DNA of 64,000 bases from Tetzosporium hominis (GCF_002265435.1 NZ_NOKQ01000196.1:62001-126000), one strand, 5' to 3'; positions 26,521-35,969 are shown, numbered from the stretch's first letter. The notes: generated by a model from the sequence alone, not told the origin. Numbers and translations are program-made.

Positions 26521-27181
26521 AGTGCTGATTGTGGAAGATGATCCACGAATTGCACGGATTCATGAAAAGTTTGTAGCTTCAGTCGATGGCTTTACTGCAG
26601 TAGGAATCGCTCACACTGTTGAAGAAGCGAAGATGTGGATGGATGAGTTGCAACCGCAACTCGTTTTAGTCGATGTTTATCTACCTGATGACCTAGGAAC
26701 TCAGTTTGTAGATTATGTGAAGCAGTTGTACCCTTATACTGATGTAATTTTGATAACAGCTGCAACTGAAGTAGATGTAGTTCGCAAAGCTTACGCTGCT
26801 GGCATAGAAGATTATCTACTGAAACCCGTCACCATGCAGTCGTTCACCGATAGTATAACCAGCTATAAAGAAAAAAAGCAGTTGCTAACCTCGACAACGG
26901 AATTTACGGAATCTCAAATCCGACAGTTGTTTAAGAAGACCTCACAACCCGATATGGAAGCCGCTCCTAAAGGTATTGATCGCCTGACTCGTGAAAAAGT
27001 GTCTAGCGTCATCTCAAAACATCCTGACGGCATTACGGCAGAACGATTAGGTGCGGAACTAGGCATGAGCCGCTCTACTGCAAGACGCTATTTAGAGCAC
27101 CTAGTGACTGAAAACACTCTTCTTGTCGAACAAGTCTATGGCTCTGTCGGCCGACCAGAACGTCGCTACTTTCTAAAATAG
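26504..27181 (+). CDS. Response regulator, CitT/DctR/DcuR type
   Basis: A 225-residue regulator. The start at 26504 follows AAAGGAGG and overlaps the kinase gene by 17 bases. The receiver domain (1-120) has the acidic pair in VEDDPRI, the phospho-acceptor Asp in LVDVYLP (about 57), the conserved Thr in ITAAT and the Lys in LLKPV. The C-terminal part (about 160-225) has a helix-turn-helix, ITAERLGAELGMSRSTARRYLEHL, as in the CitB/CitT regulators. Probable target is the downstream tct operon. Transcription then runs into the structured repeat and a terminator. Confidence 0.9.
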   Translation: MTRPIEVLIVEDDPRIARIHEKFVASVDGFTAVGIAHTVEEAKMWMDELQPQLVLVDVYLPDDLGTQFVDYVKQLYPYTDVILITAATEVDVVRKAYAAGIEDYLLKPVTMQSFTDSITSYKEKKQLLTSTTEFTESQIRQLFKKTSQPDMEAAPKGIDRLTREKVSSVISKHPDGITAERLGAELGMSRSTARRYLEHLVTENTLLVEQVYGSVGRPERRYFLK

Positions 27182-27249
27182 TTACTCTCCAAAACTAAAA
27201 TTTAGAATGACTTATACTAAAATTTCAGGCCTGAAATTTACTATAAAGA

Positions 27250-27331
27250 GTGTAGGGGTGACTCCAGCGGGATTATAAGCGGAAGCTGAGACCGAGGCTC
27301 AGCCCGCGCCCGCGGAACGCATCCCCTACAC
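27250..27331 (+). repeat. Structured interspersed repeat, copy 2
   Basis: An 82-base element matching copy 1 (820-905) almost base for base in its core and closed by a perfect 9-bp stem (27250-27258 with 27323-27331). The inner GCTGAG/CTCAGC hairpin is conserved while its loop differs. It lies 68 bases after the response regulator stop and 20 bases before a terminator, the same arrangement as copy 1. Confidence 0.8.
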
Positions 27332-27350
27332 GTAAGATTACAAAGACAAG

Positions 27351-27381
27351 CAGTTTCTCAAAAATTGAGAAACTGTTTTTT
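27351..27381 (+). terminator. Terminator after the response regulator and repeat copy 2
   Basis: CAGTTTCTCAA pairs perfectly with TTGAGAAACTG around a three-base loop and is followed by six T-residues. Confidence 0.92.
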
Positions 27382-27482
27382 CATGAACACAATTGAACAA
27401 AATGCACAAAACGAAAAAAATGGAGAGTATGTTTCAAATATATTCAATTTTCTAAAAATCATTTACTCTTACCTAAAGCAAA

Positions 27483-27496
27483 TGAAAGCGCTTTAC
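27483..27496 (+). promoter_or_regulatory. cre-like site before tctC
   Basis: TGAAAGCGCTTTAC contains the perfect palindrome AAAGCGCTTT and matches the cre consensus except at its 3' end. It lies between any promoter and the ribosome binding site, so CcpA bound here would block elongation. Confidence 0.5.
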
Positions 27497-27514
27497 AAAA
27501 AGGGGGAAATGACA

Positions 27515-28540
27515 ATGAAACTTGGAAAAAAACTTGCAACACTAGCGGCGAGTGCCGCACTACTTGTCAGCTTAGCAGCCTGTTCAAATGGGGAGAACGC
27601 AGCTTCTGGTAAAGAACCAGCTGACTATCCTAAGAATAATTTAACAATTGTTGCGCCTTCTGGTGCAGGTGGCGGATGGGATTTAACTGCTCGTGCCATC
27701 AGTAAAGTCATGAACGAAACGAAACTGATCGATAAAGCCATCACAGTTGAAAACCAACCGGGTGGCGGAGGTGCCGTCTTCATGGCAACATATGCTACAA
27801 AAGAAGCGGAAAACGACCACATGTTAATGGTGAAATCACCACCTATTTTAATCAACAACTTAAAAGCTGAAGGAAACAGCCCTTATGGCTATAAAGATAC
27901 AACACCACTAGCTCAGTTAACTAAAGATTTCGGAGCCATCGTTGTAAAGGAAGATTCACCTTACGAGACATTGACGGACCTACTCGATGCTATTAAAGAA
28001 GATCCAACATCCATCACTTTAGCAGGTGGTTCTGCTCCAGGTTCTATGGACCACTTACTAACCATCTTACCCGCCTATGAATATGGCATTGATCCAAAAT
28101 CTGCAAAGTATGTTTCTTATGATGGTGGCGGCGAAGCGATGGCAGCCCTACTTGGATCGAATGCAGATGCTATTGGGACAGACGTATCAACTGTCACTTC
28201 ATATGTGAAGAGCGGTGACGTTCGCGTCCTAGCTGTCACATCTCCTGAAAAATTGGATCTTGAAGGACTTGAAGATGTTCCAACACTTTATGACTTAGGA
28301 ATTGATGCAGAATTCACAATCTGGCGTGGTTTGTTCGGACCGAAGAACATGTCGGAAACCGCTAAAGCCTATTGGGAAGAAAAACTGGATGAAATGGTGA
28401 AAAGCGAAGAATGGAAAGCCGAGCTTGAGCGCAACGGCTGGGCTGATGAATACCGTGCTGGAGAAGACTTCACTGCTTTCTTAGAAGAACAAGAACAAGT
28501 CATCACTGAAATTTTAACAGCATTAGATATGCAGAAATAA
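27515..28540 (+). CDS. tctC: TctC-type solute-binding lipoprotein of a tripartite tricarboxylate transporter
   Basis: A 341-residue extracellular binding protein. ATG 27515 lies eight bases after AAGGGGG; an ATG six bases earlier is too close. The lipoprotein signal ends LLVSLAAC. The mature protein shows the TctC/Bug family features: LTIVAPSGAGGGWDLTAR, VENQPGGGGAVFMA and a late YDGGGEAMAALLGSNADA. It captures a tricarboxylate-type ligand and delivers it to TctAB. The order tctC-tctB-tctA, after a carboxylate-type two-component system, supports regulated uptake of citrate or a similar acid. Confidence 0.9.
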   Translation: MKLGKKLATLAASAALLVSLAACSNGENAASGKEPADYPKNNLTIVAPSGAGGGWDLTARAISKVMNETKLIDKAITVENQPGGGGAVFMATYATKEAENDHMLMVKSPPILINNLKAEGNSPYGYKDTTPLAQLTKDFGAIVVKEDSPYETLTDLLDAIKEDPTSITLAGGSAPGSMDHLLTILPAYEYGIDPKSAKYVSYDGGGEAMAALLGSNADAIGTDVSTVTSYVKSGDVRVLAVTSPEKLDLEGLEDVPTLYDLGIDAEFTIWRGLFGPKNMSETAKAYWEEKLDEMVKSEEWKAELERNGWADEYRAGEDFTAFLEEQEQVITEILTALDMQK

Positions 28541-28595
28541 GACACGGTGCGGGCATGAAAATGCTCGCACCCGTCATTTATGGAGGTATTACGCT

Positions 28596-29051
28596 ATGAC
28601 GCTACGTTTTGACCGAATAGCAAGCATCGTATTTTTTATCATCGGTGTTCTGTTCTTTACAGAAGCCCTTAAAATCTCGGACAGTGCTTACGGGTCTTCA
28701 GTTGGACCAAAAATCTTCCCTATGGGATTGGGTGCTTCACTCATAGTTTTAAGTGCACTACTTATAGTTCAAAGTTTTAAAGCAAAATCTGTCAAAACAA
28801 CTGGAGACGAATCTGACTCTCCTCAATACAAACGTTTCTTGATCATTTTAGGGGCAGCCATTGGCTACGTCCTTTTATTAGAACCGCTTGGCTATGTAAT
28901 CACAACTTTTGTCTTTTTAGTTATTGCATTTCAAACGTTGGAGCGAGGAAAATGGCTCCCCTCTTTACTAATAGCAGCGGCTTTTTCAGGAATCATATAT
29001 TACGGCTATGTAAACATTTTAGGTGGATCTTTACCAGGATTCCCGATTTAG
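28596..29051 (+). CDS. tctB: TctB-type small membrane subunit
   Basis: A 151-residue protein with four hydrophobic segments: about 8-24, 38-62, 84-104 and 105-145. The GSSVGPKIFPMGLGASLIVLSALL segment is typical of TctB (DUF1468). It forms the small integral subunit of the tripartite tricarboxylate transporter. It lies 55 bases after tctC with its own GGAGG, and 14 bases before tctA. Confidence 0.88.
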   Translation: MTLRFDRIASIVFFIIGVLFFTEALKISDSAYGSSVGPKIFPMGLGASLIVLSALLIVQSFKAKSVKTTGDESDSPQYKRFLIILGAAIGYVLLLEPLGYVITTFVFLVIAFQTLERGKWLPSLLIAAAFSGIIYYGYVNILGGSLPGFPI

Positions 29052-29065
29052 GACGGTGAAACAAG

Positions 29066-30592
29066 ATGGGAACAATTGATTACTTACTCAATGGATTTTT
29101 AGTTGCTTTTCAGTGGCACAATATTCTTTTTGCACTTCTCGGTGTAATAATCGGAACAGCTGTTGGCGTCCTCCCTGGTATTGGACCGATGAGTGGCGTT
29201 GCACTACTCATTCCTATCACAGCTACTCTAACATCTGGTCTACCAGTTGAAATGGCAGCTACAAGCTCGATCATTCTGCTTGCAGGTGTGTACTACGGAG
29301 CAATGTATGGAGGATCTACTACATCTATCTTACTAAATACACCAGGTGAATCGTCTTCTGTTGTGACTACATTAGATGGGTATCAGATGGCTCGCCAGGG
29401 ACGTGCTGGAGCTGCCCTTGCCATTGCCGCAATCGGCTCATTTGTTGCCGGTATCGTGTCTTTAATTGGCTTAGTCCTTCTAGCGCAACCCCTTTCAAAA
29501 ATTGCCATCGACTTTGGTCCAGCTGATTACTTTTCACTGATGCTTTTGGGTTTGGCGGCTGTAAGTGGGCTCGCTGGAAAATCTGTGACGAAAGCTTTGA
29601 TTATGACGGTGGTCGGTTTAATGCTTGGAACGATTGGAATCGATGCAGTCTCTGGAATCGCTCGTTTTACATATGACTCCCCTATCCTATTTAGTGGAAT
29701 TGAATTTTTAACTATTGCAGTAGGACTCTTTGCACTTGGTGAAGTATTCAAGACGATCTTTGAAAAAGAGACTCACGATGAACCTGTAGCTAAGATCACG
29801 CGAATTCTCCCAACAAAATCAGACTTGAAACAAAGTGCGGGACCAATCGGACGTTCTTCAATTTTAGGATTTTTCCTTGGTGTTCTCCCTGGCGCAGGAG
29901 CGACGCTCGCTTCCTTCTTCTCATATATTTCCGAGAAGAAATTAAGTAAGGATCCTGACTCGTTTGGTAAAGGAAATATCGCTGGAGTTGCCGGTCCAGA
30001 ATCAGCCAACAATGCCGCTTCTGGCGGGGCCATGATTCCTCTCTTGACACTAGGGATTCCGGGTTCAGGTACAACAGCCATCTTGATGGGTGCATTCATT
30101 ATGTACAACATTCAGCCAGGCCCATTGTTATTTGAAGAACACCCTCAAGTCGCTTGGGGCTTGATTGCAAGTATGTTCCTAGGGAACTTGATGCTATTGA
30201 TCTTGAACATGCCGATGGTGCGAATTTTCGCGAAAATCATCGAAACACCGAAAAAGTACCTGTTACCTTTAATCATTGCGATTTCTGTATTCGGTGTCTA
30301 TGCCGTACAGTACACTACGTTTGACCTGCTGCTACTTATTGGCTGTGGTGTCTTTGGTTACTTACTGGCGAAACATGATTATCCGCTAGCTCCATTAGTG
30401 CTTGCATTAGTACTAGGACCAATGATTGAAAACAATATGCGCCGTGCTTTGACAATTTCAAATGGAGATTTTAGTATTTTCATTACAAATCCGTTATCTT
30501 TAACTTTCTTGATTGTTACGTTGCTTTGGTTGGTAGTCCCTTTAGTTCTTCGTATGCGAGGAAAAAATGTAATTATTAGCGAAGAAGCTTAA
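29066..30592 (+). CDS. tctA: TctA-type large membrane subunit
   Basis: A 508-residue protein with about twelve membrane segments. The two diagnostic TctA repeats are seen: GVLPGIGPMSGVALLIPIT near the N-terminus and GVLPGAGATLASFFSY in the middle, with YGAMYGGSTTSILLNTPGESSS and PLLTLGIPGSGTTAILMGA. It is the transport channel of the secondary, ion-driven TTT system. Last gene of the tctCBA operon, closed by a terminator. Confidence 0.93.
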   Translation: MGTIDYLLNGFLVAFQWHNILFALLGVIIGTAVGVLPGIGPMSGVALLIPITATLTSGLPVEMAATSSIILLAGVYYGAMYGGSTTSILLNTPGESSSVVTTLDGYQMARQGRAGAALAIAAIGSFVAGIVSLIGLVLLAQPLSKIAIDFGPADYFSLMLLGLAAVSGLAGKSVTKALIMTVVGLMLGTIGIDAVSGIARFTYDSPILFSGIEFLTIAVGLFALGEVFKTIFEKETHDEPVAKITRILPTKSDLKQSAGPIGRSSILGFFLGVLPGAGATLASFFSYISEKKLSKDPDSFGKGNIAGVAGPESANNAASGGAMIPLLTLGIPGSGTTAILMGAFIMYNIQPGPLLFEEHPQVAWGLIASMFLGNLMLLILNMPMVRIFAKIIETPKKYLLPLIIAISVFGVYAVQYTTFDLLLLIGCGVFGYLLAKHDYPLAPLVLALVLGPMIENNMRRALTISNGDFSIFITNPLSLTFLIVTLLWLVVPLVLRMRGKNVIISEEA

Positions 30593-30597
30593 AAGTT

Positions 30598-30628
30598 ATC
30601 CAGTCACATTTTGTGGCTGGTTTTTTTT
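30598..30628 (+). terminator. Terminator after tctA
   Basis: CCAGTCACA pairs with TGTGGCTGG (one G-T pair) around a three-base loop, followed by eight T-residues. Confidence 0.92.
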
Positions 30629-30711
30629 ACATTTGTTTGAAAAAAGCTCATGCTTGTAATTCGTGAATATGGTATCTTTATGATACAAATAATAATCGAA
30701 GGAGGGGCAAA

Positions 30712-32793
30712 ATGGGGCAAACGATTGCCGTATTGCATATTGATCGGTCCAAAAAGCTACTCAGTCCTCTCCTAGATCGATCTGCACTATTTTCACACCT
30801 AACAGAAGATGAAGAATCTATCATTTGGGATAAAAGTAACACATCAGATTTCACTCCCTTTCAACTTGTTGTTAACCAAGGGCTATATGAAATTGTGATG
30901 GGGACTACACCAAGTGGAAACCATTTTGCCGTGTTTACAGCACACGAGGAAAAAGCTCTTCGTTCTTTGTTTGAGATTGAATCTACAATGCGAAACCAAC
31001 AGATGAAATTATTCGAGCTCGCGAAATCAAGAACAATCACTAAAGAATCGTTAAAAGAAACAATAGAGAGTGCTTGTGAAACCATCGCTCAATTAATTCA
31101 AGTGGAGCGAGTTGGTATTTGGTTATTCAATACATCTCAATCGATTCTTTAAGCACAAAATATTTACGATGCACGTTATGCGGAACATCTAGTCGGAGAC
31201 AAAGTCGATGACATCCACTACCCTACTTATTTTGAAGCGGTTCAAAGTGCGCGGTCATTAGCTATTCATGATGTAGCGACGGATCCTAGAGTTGCCGAGA
31301 TGTACCCATCTTACTTTGAAGGGATGGGGGGCATACGTTCTATGCTAGATGCACCCATCATGATGAGTTCTGGAATTGGCGGCGTTCTTTGCTGTGAATC
31401 GTTTACAAAACGAGTGTGGACCGAGCTTGATCAGACATTAGTCGGGACATTAGCAGATATGGTGGCGTTTTTGTATGAACGCATCTATCGAATAGAAGCA
31501 GAGGACCGTATTAAAGAGCTTGCTTTCGTAGATCAGATTACGGGGCTTCCCAATCAAAATGCTTTCCTCGAAACTGTTTCGAATCGCCTTTCCCTGACCC
31601 AGCATGGAACATTCATTTATCTTATCATCGATCAATTTGCCACCATTCAAGAAGTCCTCGGATTTGATGGAGGTGAAGAGGTGTTACGCGAGATTGCAAA
31701 ACGCCTCGACAGACTATTTACTGAGCCAAACTGCGTGGCACGTCTAGCAATGGATCATTTTATTCTGTACCTGGAATTACCAGAACGCGCGCTATACGAA
31801 GATAAACTAATGGAAATCAAAAAGCCCCTTGTTATCAAGGGTCAAGAAGTTTACGTCAGCTACAGCTTTGGTCGTGCTGATTATCCAGTGCATGGTGAAA
31901 CTACACAACACTGTTTGCAGAGCGCCCAAATTGCACTCAGTCACGGCAAGAAAATGGGGTCGCAAAGTATCAGCTCCATTTTCAATCCCTTTATGAAAGA
32001 GCAGACAAAGGACATCTTACACACCGAGTTCAACTTACGTAAAGGGCTCGATATGAATGAGTTTAGCCTGTATTACCAACCACAAGTGAACAGTTCTACA
32101 GGAGAAGTAGAAGGTTTTGAGGCATTGATTTGTTGGCGTCATCCTGAAAAAGGGATCATTCCCCCAATCGAGTTTATTCAGCATGCGGAATCAACTGGGC
32201 TCATCCTTCCTATCGGAGAATGGGTCATCGAGCAAGCCTTTCAGCAATTAGAAACTTGGTCTCTACAAGGAATAAGTGGATGTACGATATCTATTAATAT
32301 CTCTCCTCGGCATTTCTTGCATGAAAAACTTGTTCCTTTTTTAAAGAAATGTTTACGAACTTATGAAGTTGCGCCTCAGCAGTTTGTTATTGAAATTACA
32401 GAAAATGTGGCCATGGGCGACTATTTAGCAGCTCAAAAACGGATTGGTGAGCTTCACGAACTTGGATTCAAAATTAGTGTGGATGATTTTGGAACTGGAT
32501 TTTCTGCTTTCATCTACTTGCAGCATTTGGCTATAGACGAAGTCAAAATAGACCGTCAGTTTATATTAGATATCGAGTCAAATCGAAAGAGCTTAGGAAT
32601 CGTGAAGACCATCGTGGATTTGGCAAGTCTTTTAGACCTTCGAGTAGTCGTAGAAGGCGTCGAAACCGAAACGCAATTACAGCTACTCCAAACGATAGGG
32701 TGCGAGACGATTCAAGGCTATTATTATGCAAAACCATTGCCTACAGAAGAAATTAAGCATTGGCTCCATACAAGAAGCCCTCACAGCAAATGA
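30712..32793 (+). pseudogene. GAF-GGDEF-EAL protein interrupted by an in-frame TAA
   Basis: One frame encodes about 693 residues but has a TAA at 31150-31152. The part before the stop (146 residues) ends inside a GAF domain. The same frame resumes with the rest of that GAF domain (YPTYFEA, RSLAIHDVATDPRVAEMY, IRSMLDAPIM, IGGVLCCESF), so a single base change broke the gene. Downstream is a degenerate GGDEF domain (AMDHF in place of GGDEF), then an EAL domain with EALICWRHP, NISPRHF, IEITENV, VDDFGTGFSAF, VKIDRQF and VEGVET, so a c-di-GMP phosphodiesterase by ancestry. The ribosome binding site GAAGGAGGGG is good. A sequencing error is possible. Confidence 0.85.
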
Positions 32794-32806
32794 TGTGAGG
32801 GCTTTA
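32774..32806. terminator. Hairpin between the EAL gene and the NlpC/P60 gene
   Basis: AAGCCCTCAC pairs with GTGAGGGCTT. The T-run is short on both strands, so termination may be partial. Confidence 0.6.
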
Positions 32807-32811
32807 GTATA

Positions 32812-34665
32812 TTATTGGATATAGCGTCTTGCAGAATGGTAGTTGCGATCATACGCTCCGTTATCGTAACGCTCAATCCTTACGGAGCTACTAGCGTTTG
32901 GAGCATGAAGCATCATACCGCTTCCTAAATAAAGTCCCACATGATAGACCTTTCCTGCCCCTGAATTACCAGCAAAGAACACAAAGTCCCCTGCTCTCAG
33001 ATTTGATTTAGAGATCCAGGTACCTTTCGTTGCTTGATAGAACGAGTCACGTGGAATCAAGACACCATGCGTGCGCATAATAGCATACAGGATACCGGAG
33101 CAGTCAAATCCATAAGCAGACGTTCCAGACCAGATATAACGTAGTCCTAAAAAGCGTTTTGCTTCGTTAATAACTGTTGTTGCAGAAGGCTTAGGAACCG
33201 ATGCATAATTTTTATGGACTTTGACATCTGTCTTGGCAACCCGCATTTTTTTATCATTTGGCGCTGCTACAATCCAGTTGTTCGTTTCTTCTCCTACAAC
33301 AGGAAGAATCGTCGAATAACTGATTTCTACAGTATTTTTGTTTGTCCCTGCATCTTTCAACCAAGTTGTCTTGGCATGCACAATGGCAATTCGGCAATCG
33401 CTGTAATCGTAATAGGATTTCACAATTTGAGAAGCAGGAACCCATCCTGGATATCCCGCTGCGTTATAAGGAACCCACTGATCTTTTGTGGCCACTTTAT
33501 ACCAATCGCCATTCACAGCAGAAACCGTAACAGTGTCTCCGTAAAGTGCCTGAGTATCTGTATAGTTCACAAGCCACCAACTCTGATTTTCAGTCAAAGA
33601 AGCAGACCATCTCCGCAAGTCCGTTGGATTCGTAGAGGCTGGTGCATCAACCGGCCTAGACTGGTACGGTTTTTTCCAGAAGTTCGCTGCCTGGACTCCA
33701 ATTTTCCGATGTGGAATGGACATTTTCTTTTCACACACTTCTGGCTTTGGTGGCGGAGGTGGTGGCAAAGGTTCTGCTTTCACTCGGAACAGGGGTTCCA
33801 TCGTCCGTGCAATAAACAAAAGAACATGCTCATGAGTCGTCGCAACTTTAGGTCGATATGTATGATCTGGGTACCCGACCGTAATTTCATTAGCGACCAT
33901 ACTTTGAACAGCGTCATAGTAGTATGCTTTTGTAGATACATCACTAAACACCGTACCTGCTGTCCCATTTAAATTAAATGTCAATGTAATGACCCGTGCC
34001 ATGTCTGCACGATTTAATTCCTTATTTGGACGAAATGTTCCATCTGGATAGCCACTAATAATTCCACGCTTATGAAATTCAACAATCATCCAATAATTTT
34101 CGTCATCGACAGAGATATCCGAAAATAGGGATGTTTCTGCTTGAATGGCAGCAATCGTTTCTTGTGAAACCGTTTGTTGTTCTTGTGGTTCAGCCACTAT
34201 GTCTTCTTCAACACTTTGTTCTTCGGTACCGTCAGAGATTTCGCTAGTCTCTTCTGATTCTCCTACAGTTTCTTCAGATGCTGTTTCATCTTGCTCTACA
34301 GCTTCTTCTGTAGACTGCTCTTCCTGAGGAACCGACTCTTCTTCAGTAGAGGCTTCTTCCCCAACTTCTCCTGGTACCTCTTCCGAGACTTCTTCCGAGA
34401 CCTCTTCTTCGGTCGATGGAGCTTCCTGAGTAGAAACAACAGGTTTCTCTAATTTAAGTGCTCGTGCTAGATAGATCACCGCGTCCATACGAGTAATGGC
34501 CTGTTTCCAATCACGATTCATTTCACTATCAAGTACAACTCCCTGTTCCCATAGAAATGACCATTCTTCAGTATGAGCTGTAGGTGCAGCAGCCTGAGTG
34601 GGTTCGAGTGGACTAAACAAGGTAATGAATAAAACCATAACAATTCCAATTTTAAACGCTTTCAT
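32812..34665 (-). CDS. SLH-anchored NlpC/P60 (C40) peptidoglycan endopeptidase
   Basis: A 617-residue secreted cell-wall hydrolase. Signal peptide to about residue 26. A diverged first SLH repeat (about 33-73, with ITRMDAVIYLARALKL), then a Glu/Ser/Thr-rich insert (about 78-170), then two typical SLH repeats (178-230 and 236-288, with GYPDGTFRPN). A proline run (301-306) leads to SH3-like modules (about 318-485) and a C40 domain (495-617) with Cys522 in FDCSG, His575 in YHVGLYLG and His587. The SH3 + C40 arrangement resembles gamma-D-glutamyl peptidases of the YkfC group, so it probably cuts stem peptides. The SLH repeats should hold it on secondary wall polymer. Confidence 0.88.
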   Translation of the reverse strand: MKAFKIGIVMVLFITLFSPLEPTQAAAPTAHTEEWSFLWEQGVVLDSEMNRDWKQAITRMDAVIYLARALKLEKPVVSTQEAPSTEEEVSEEVSEEVPGEVGEEASTEEESVPQEEQSTEEAVEQDETASEETVGESEETSEISDGTEEQSVEEDIVAEPQEQQTVSQETIAAIQAETSLFSDISVDDENYWMIVEFHKRGIISGYPDGTFRPNKELNRADMARVITLTFNLNGTAGTVFSDVSTKAYYYDAVQSMVANEITVGYPDHTYRPKVATTHEHVLLFIARTMEPLFRVKAEPLPPPPPPKPEVCEKKMSIPHRKIGVQAANFWKKPYQSRPVDAPASTNPTDLRRWSASLTENQSWWLVNYTDTQALYGDTVTVSAVNGDWYKVATKDQWVPYNAAGYPGWVPASQIVKSYYDYSDCRIAIVHAKTTWLKDAGTNKNTVEISYSTILPVVGEETNNWIVAAPNDKKMRVAKTDVKVHKNYASVPKPSATTVINEAKRFLGLRYIWSGTSAYGFDCSGILYAIMRTHGVLIPRDSFYQATKGTWISKSNLRAGDFVFFAGNSGAGKVYHVGLYLGSGMMLHAPNASSSVRIERYDNGAYDRNYHSARRYIQ

Positions 34666-34774
34666 TCAAGACTCCCCTCCAACGATTCATTCCCTTCATT
34701 ATACTTGGAAATTATACAAATGTTTCAATATTTAAAAATTTAATAAAAAAACATAGGAAAATGAGATTCTATTC

Positions 34775-34803
34775 TGTTCATCAGTACACCTGAGTAGTAT
34801 AAT
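34775..34803 (+). promoter_or_regulatory. Promoter of the LCP gene
   Basis: A perfect TATAAT (34798-34803) lies about 45 bases before the start codon; the -35 (TGTTCA at 34775-34780, 17-base spacer) is weak. Confidence 0.5.
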
Positions 34804-34848
34804 TGATGATTGTATCCCAATAAATTTTATATAAAGAGGGAATGTCCT

Positions 34849-35910
34849 ATGCAGCGCTCCGAACTTCGGAAAACTAAAAAATCAAAAAAACGCAAAATCC
34901 TATATAGTATCCTAATTATTTTGGGATCCTTTCTAATACTATCTGCCACGTATGCAGTGTATCTTGGCAAAAAAGCTGAAATCGCTGCTAATCAAAGCTT
35001 TGAGCAACTGGAAAATCGAGAGTCTGGGTCAGATCTTCGTGAAGAAGATGTAGAACCGCTTGAGGACAATGTTTCCATCTTGCTAATCGGTATTGACGAC
35101 AGTGAGAAACGTGATTTTGGAGATGGCAATAGCCGTTCCGACTCCTTAATGGTCGCAACTCTAAATAATAAAGATAAATCAGTGAAGTTAGTCAGCATTC
35201 CACGTGATACTTATACGTACATTCCAGAAGTGGGATATAACGATAAAATCACACATGCTCATGCTTATGGCGGAACTGTTGCCGCAATTGAATCTGTAGA
35301 AAATTTACTTGATATCCCCATTGATTACTATGTTCGTATGAACTTTGAAGCGTTCATAGATGTAGTAGATGCCTTAGATGGCGTGGTCGTGGATGTTCCT
35401 TATGACCACTTAGAATTGGATGAAAATGACGAGTATACGATTCAATTAGAAGAAGGACGTCAGCTGTTAGATGGCCGAGAAGCTCTAGCTCTTGCCCGTA
35501 CTCGTAAACTCGATAATGACATTGAGCGTGGTAAACGACAACAAAAGATTCTGGAATCCCTGATTCGACGTGCTGCATCTGTTCAATCCTTTGGGAAGTA
35601 CGGAGATGTAATCGAAGCACTTGGAAACAATATCCGGACAGACCTTACATTCGATGATATGATGTCTTTTTTAAAGTATCTCAACAACGGCACACCTGAT
35701 ATCGAGACGATCTCTATCGCTGGATACGATGACATGTCAACTGGAACTTACTATTGGCAATTAGATGAGGCCGAATTAGAGACTACTAAAGAAATGCTCA
35801 AAAGTCACTTAGAGCTCCCGGGTTATACCTATACGCGACCAAGCGAGACTGAAGATTTAAATGGAGATGGAATACCTGATTCCGAAGCTGAAACTGAAGA
35901 GCAACCATAA
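34849..35910 (+). CDS. LytR-CpsA-Psr (LCP) family cell-wall polymer ligase
   Basis: A 353-residue protein. GAGGGA before ATG 34849 fixes the start. A basic N-terminus (TKKSKKRK) precedes one membrane helix (about 18-40). The extracellular LCP domain (about 75-310) shows ILLIGIDD, SRSDSLMVATL, SIPRDTYTYIP and ARTRKLDNDIERGKRQQ with the conserved arginines. LCP enzymes transfer lipid-linked teichoic acid or other glycopolymers onto peptidoglycan, fitting the neighbouring surface-polymer operon. The C-terminal end carries DLNGDGIPD, an EF-hand-like calcium-binding loop in an acidic tail, which is unusual for the family. Confidence 0.92.
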   Translation: MQRSELRKTKKSKKRKILYSILIILGSFLILSATYAVYLGKKAEIAANQSFEQLENRESGSDLREEDVEPLEDNVSILLIGIDDSEKRDFGDGNSRSDSLMVATLNNKDKSVKLVSIPRDTYTYIPEVGYNDKITHAHAYGGTVAAIESVENLLDIPIDYYVRMNFEAFIDVVDALDGVVVDVPYDHLELDENDEYTIQLEEGRQLLDGREALALARTRKLDNDIERGKRQQKILESLIRRAASVQSFGKYGDVIEALGNNIRTDLTFDDMMSFLKYLNNGTPDIETISIAGYDDMSTGTYYWQLDEAELETTKEMLKSHLELPGYTYTRPSETEDLNGDGIPDSEAETEEQP

Positions 35911-35948
35911 AAAAATCGCTCCCTTTTGATTTAGGGAGCGATTTTTTG
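35911..35948. terminator. Bidirectional terminator after the LCP gene
   Basis: AAAAATCGCTCCCT pairs perfectly with AGGGAGCGATTTTT around an eight-base loop; it faces the end of the converging surface-polymer operon. Confidence 0.93.
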
Positions 35949-35969
35949 TATGGCTTCGAAGCGCAAGAT

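Larger units (their letters stand above)
27182..27514. other. 333-base intergenic region between the two-component genes and tctC
   Basis: It holds repeat copy 2 (27250-27331), a terminator (27351-27381) and, after an AT-rich stretch without a convincing promoter match, a cre-like palindrome (27483-27496) directly before the tctC ribosome binding site. A reading frame runs through the second half in phase with tctC but has no ribosome binding site and starts inside the terminator. Confidence 0.7.

Noticed and set aside
27365-27514. N-terminal extension of tctC
   Set aside because: It would start inside the terminator at 27351-27381, has no ribosome binding site and puts 50 residues before a normal lipoprotein signal.
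33214-33972. 252-codon open frame on the plus strand
   Set aside because: It lies wholly opposite the SLH-NlpC/P60 gene, whose domains are clear; the product is rich in Trp, His and Cys with no recognisable domain or ribosome binding site.
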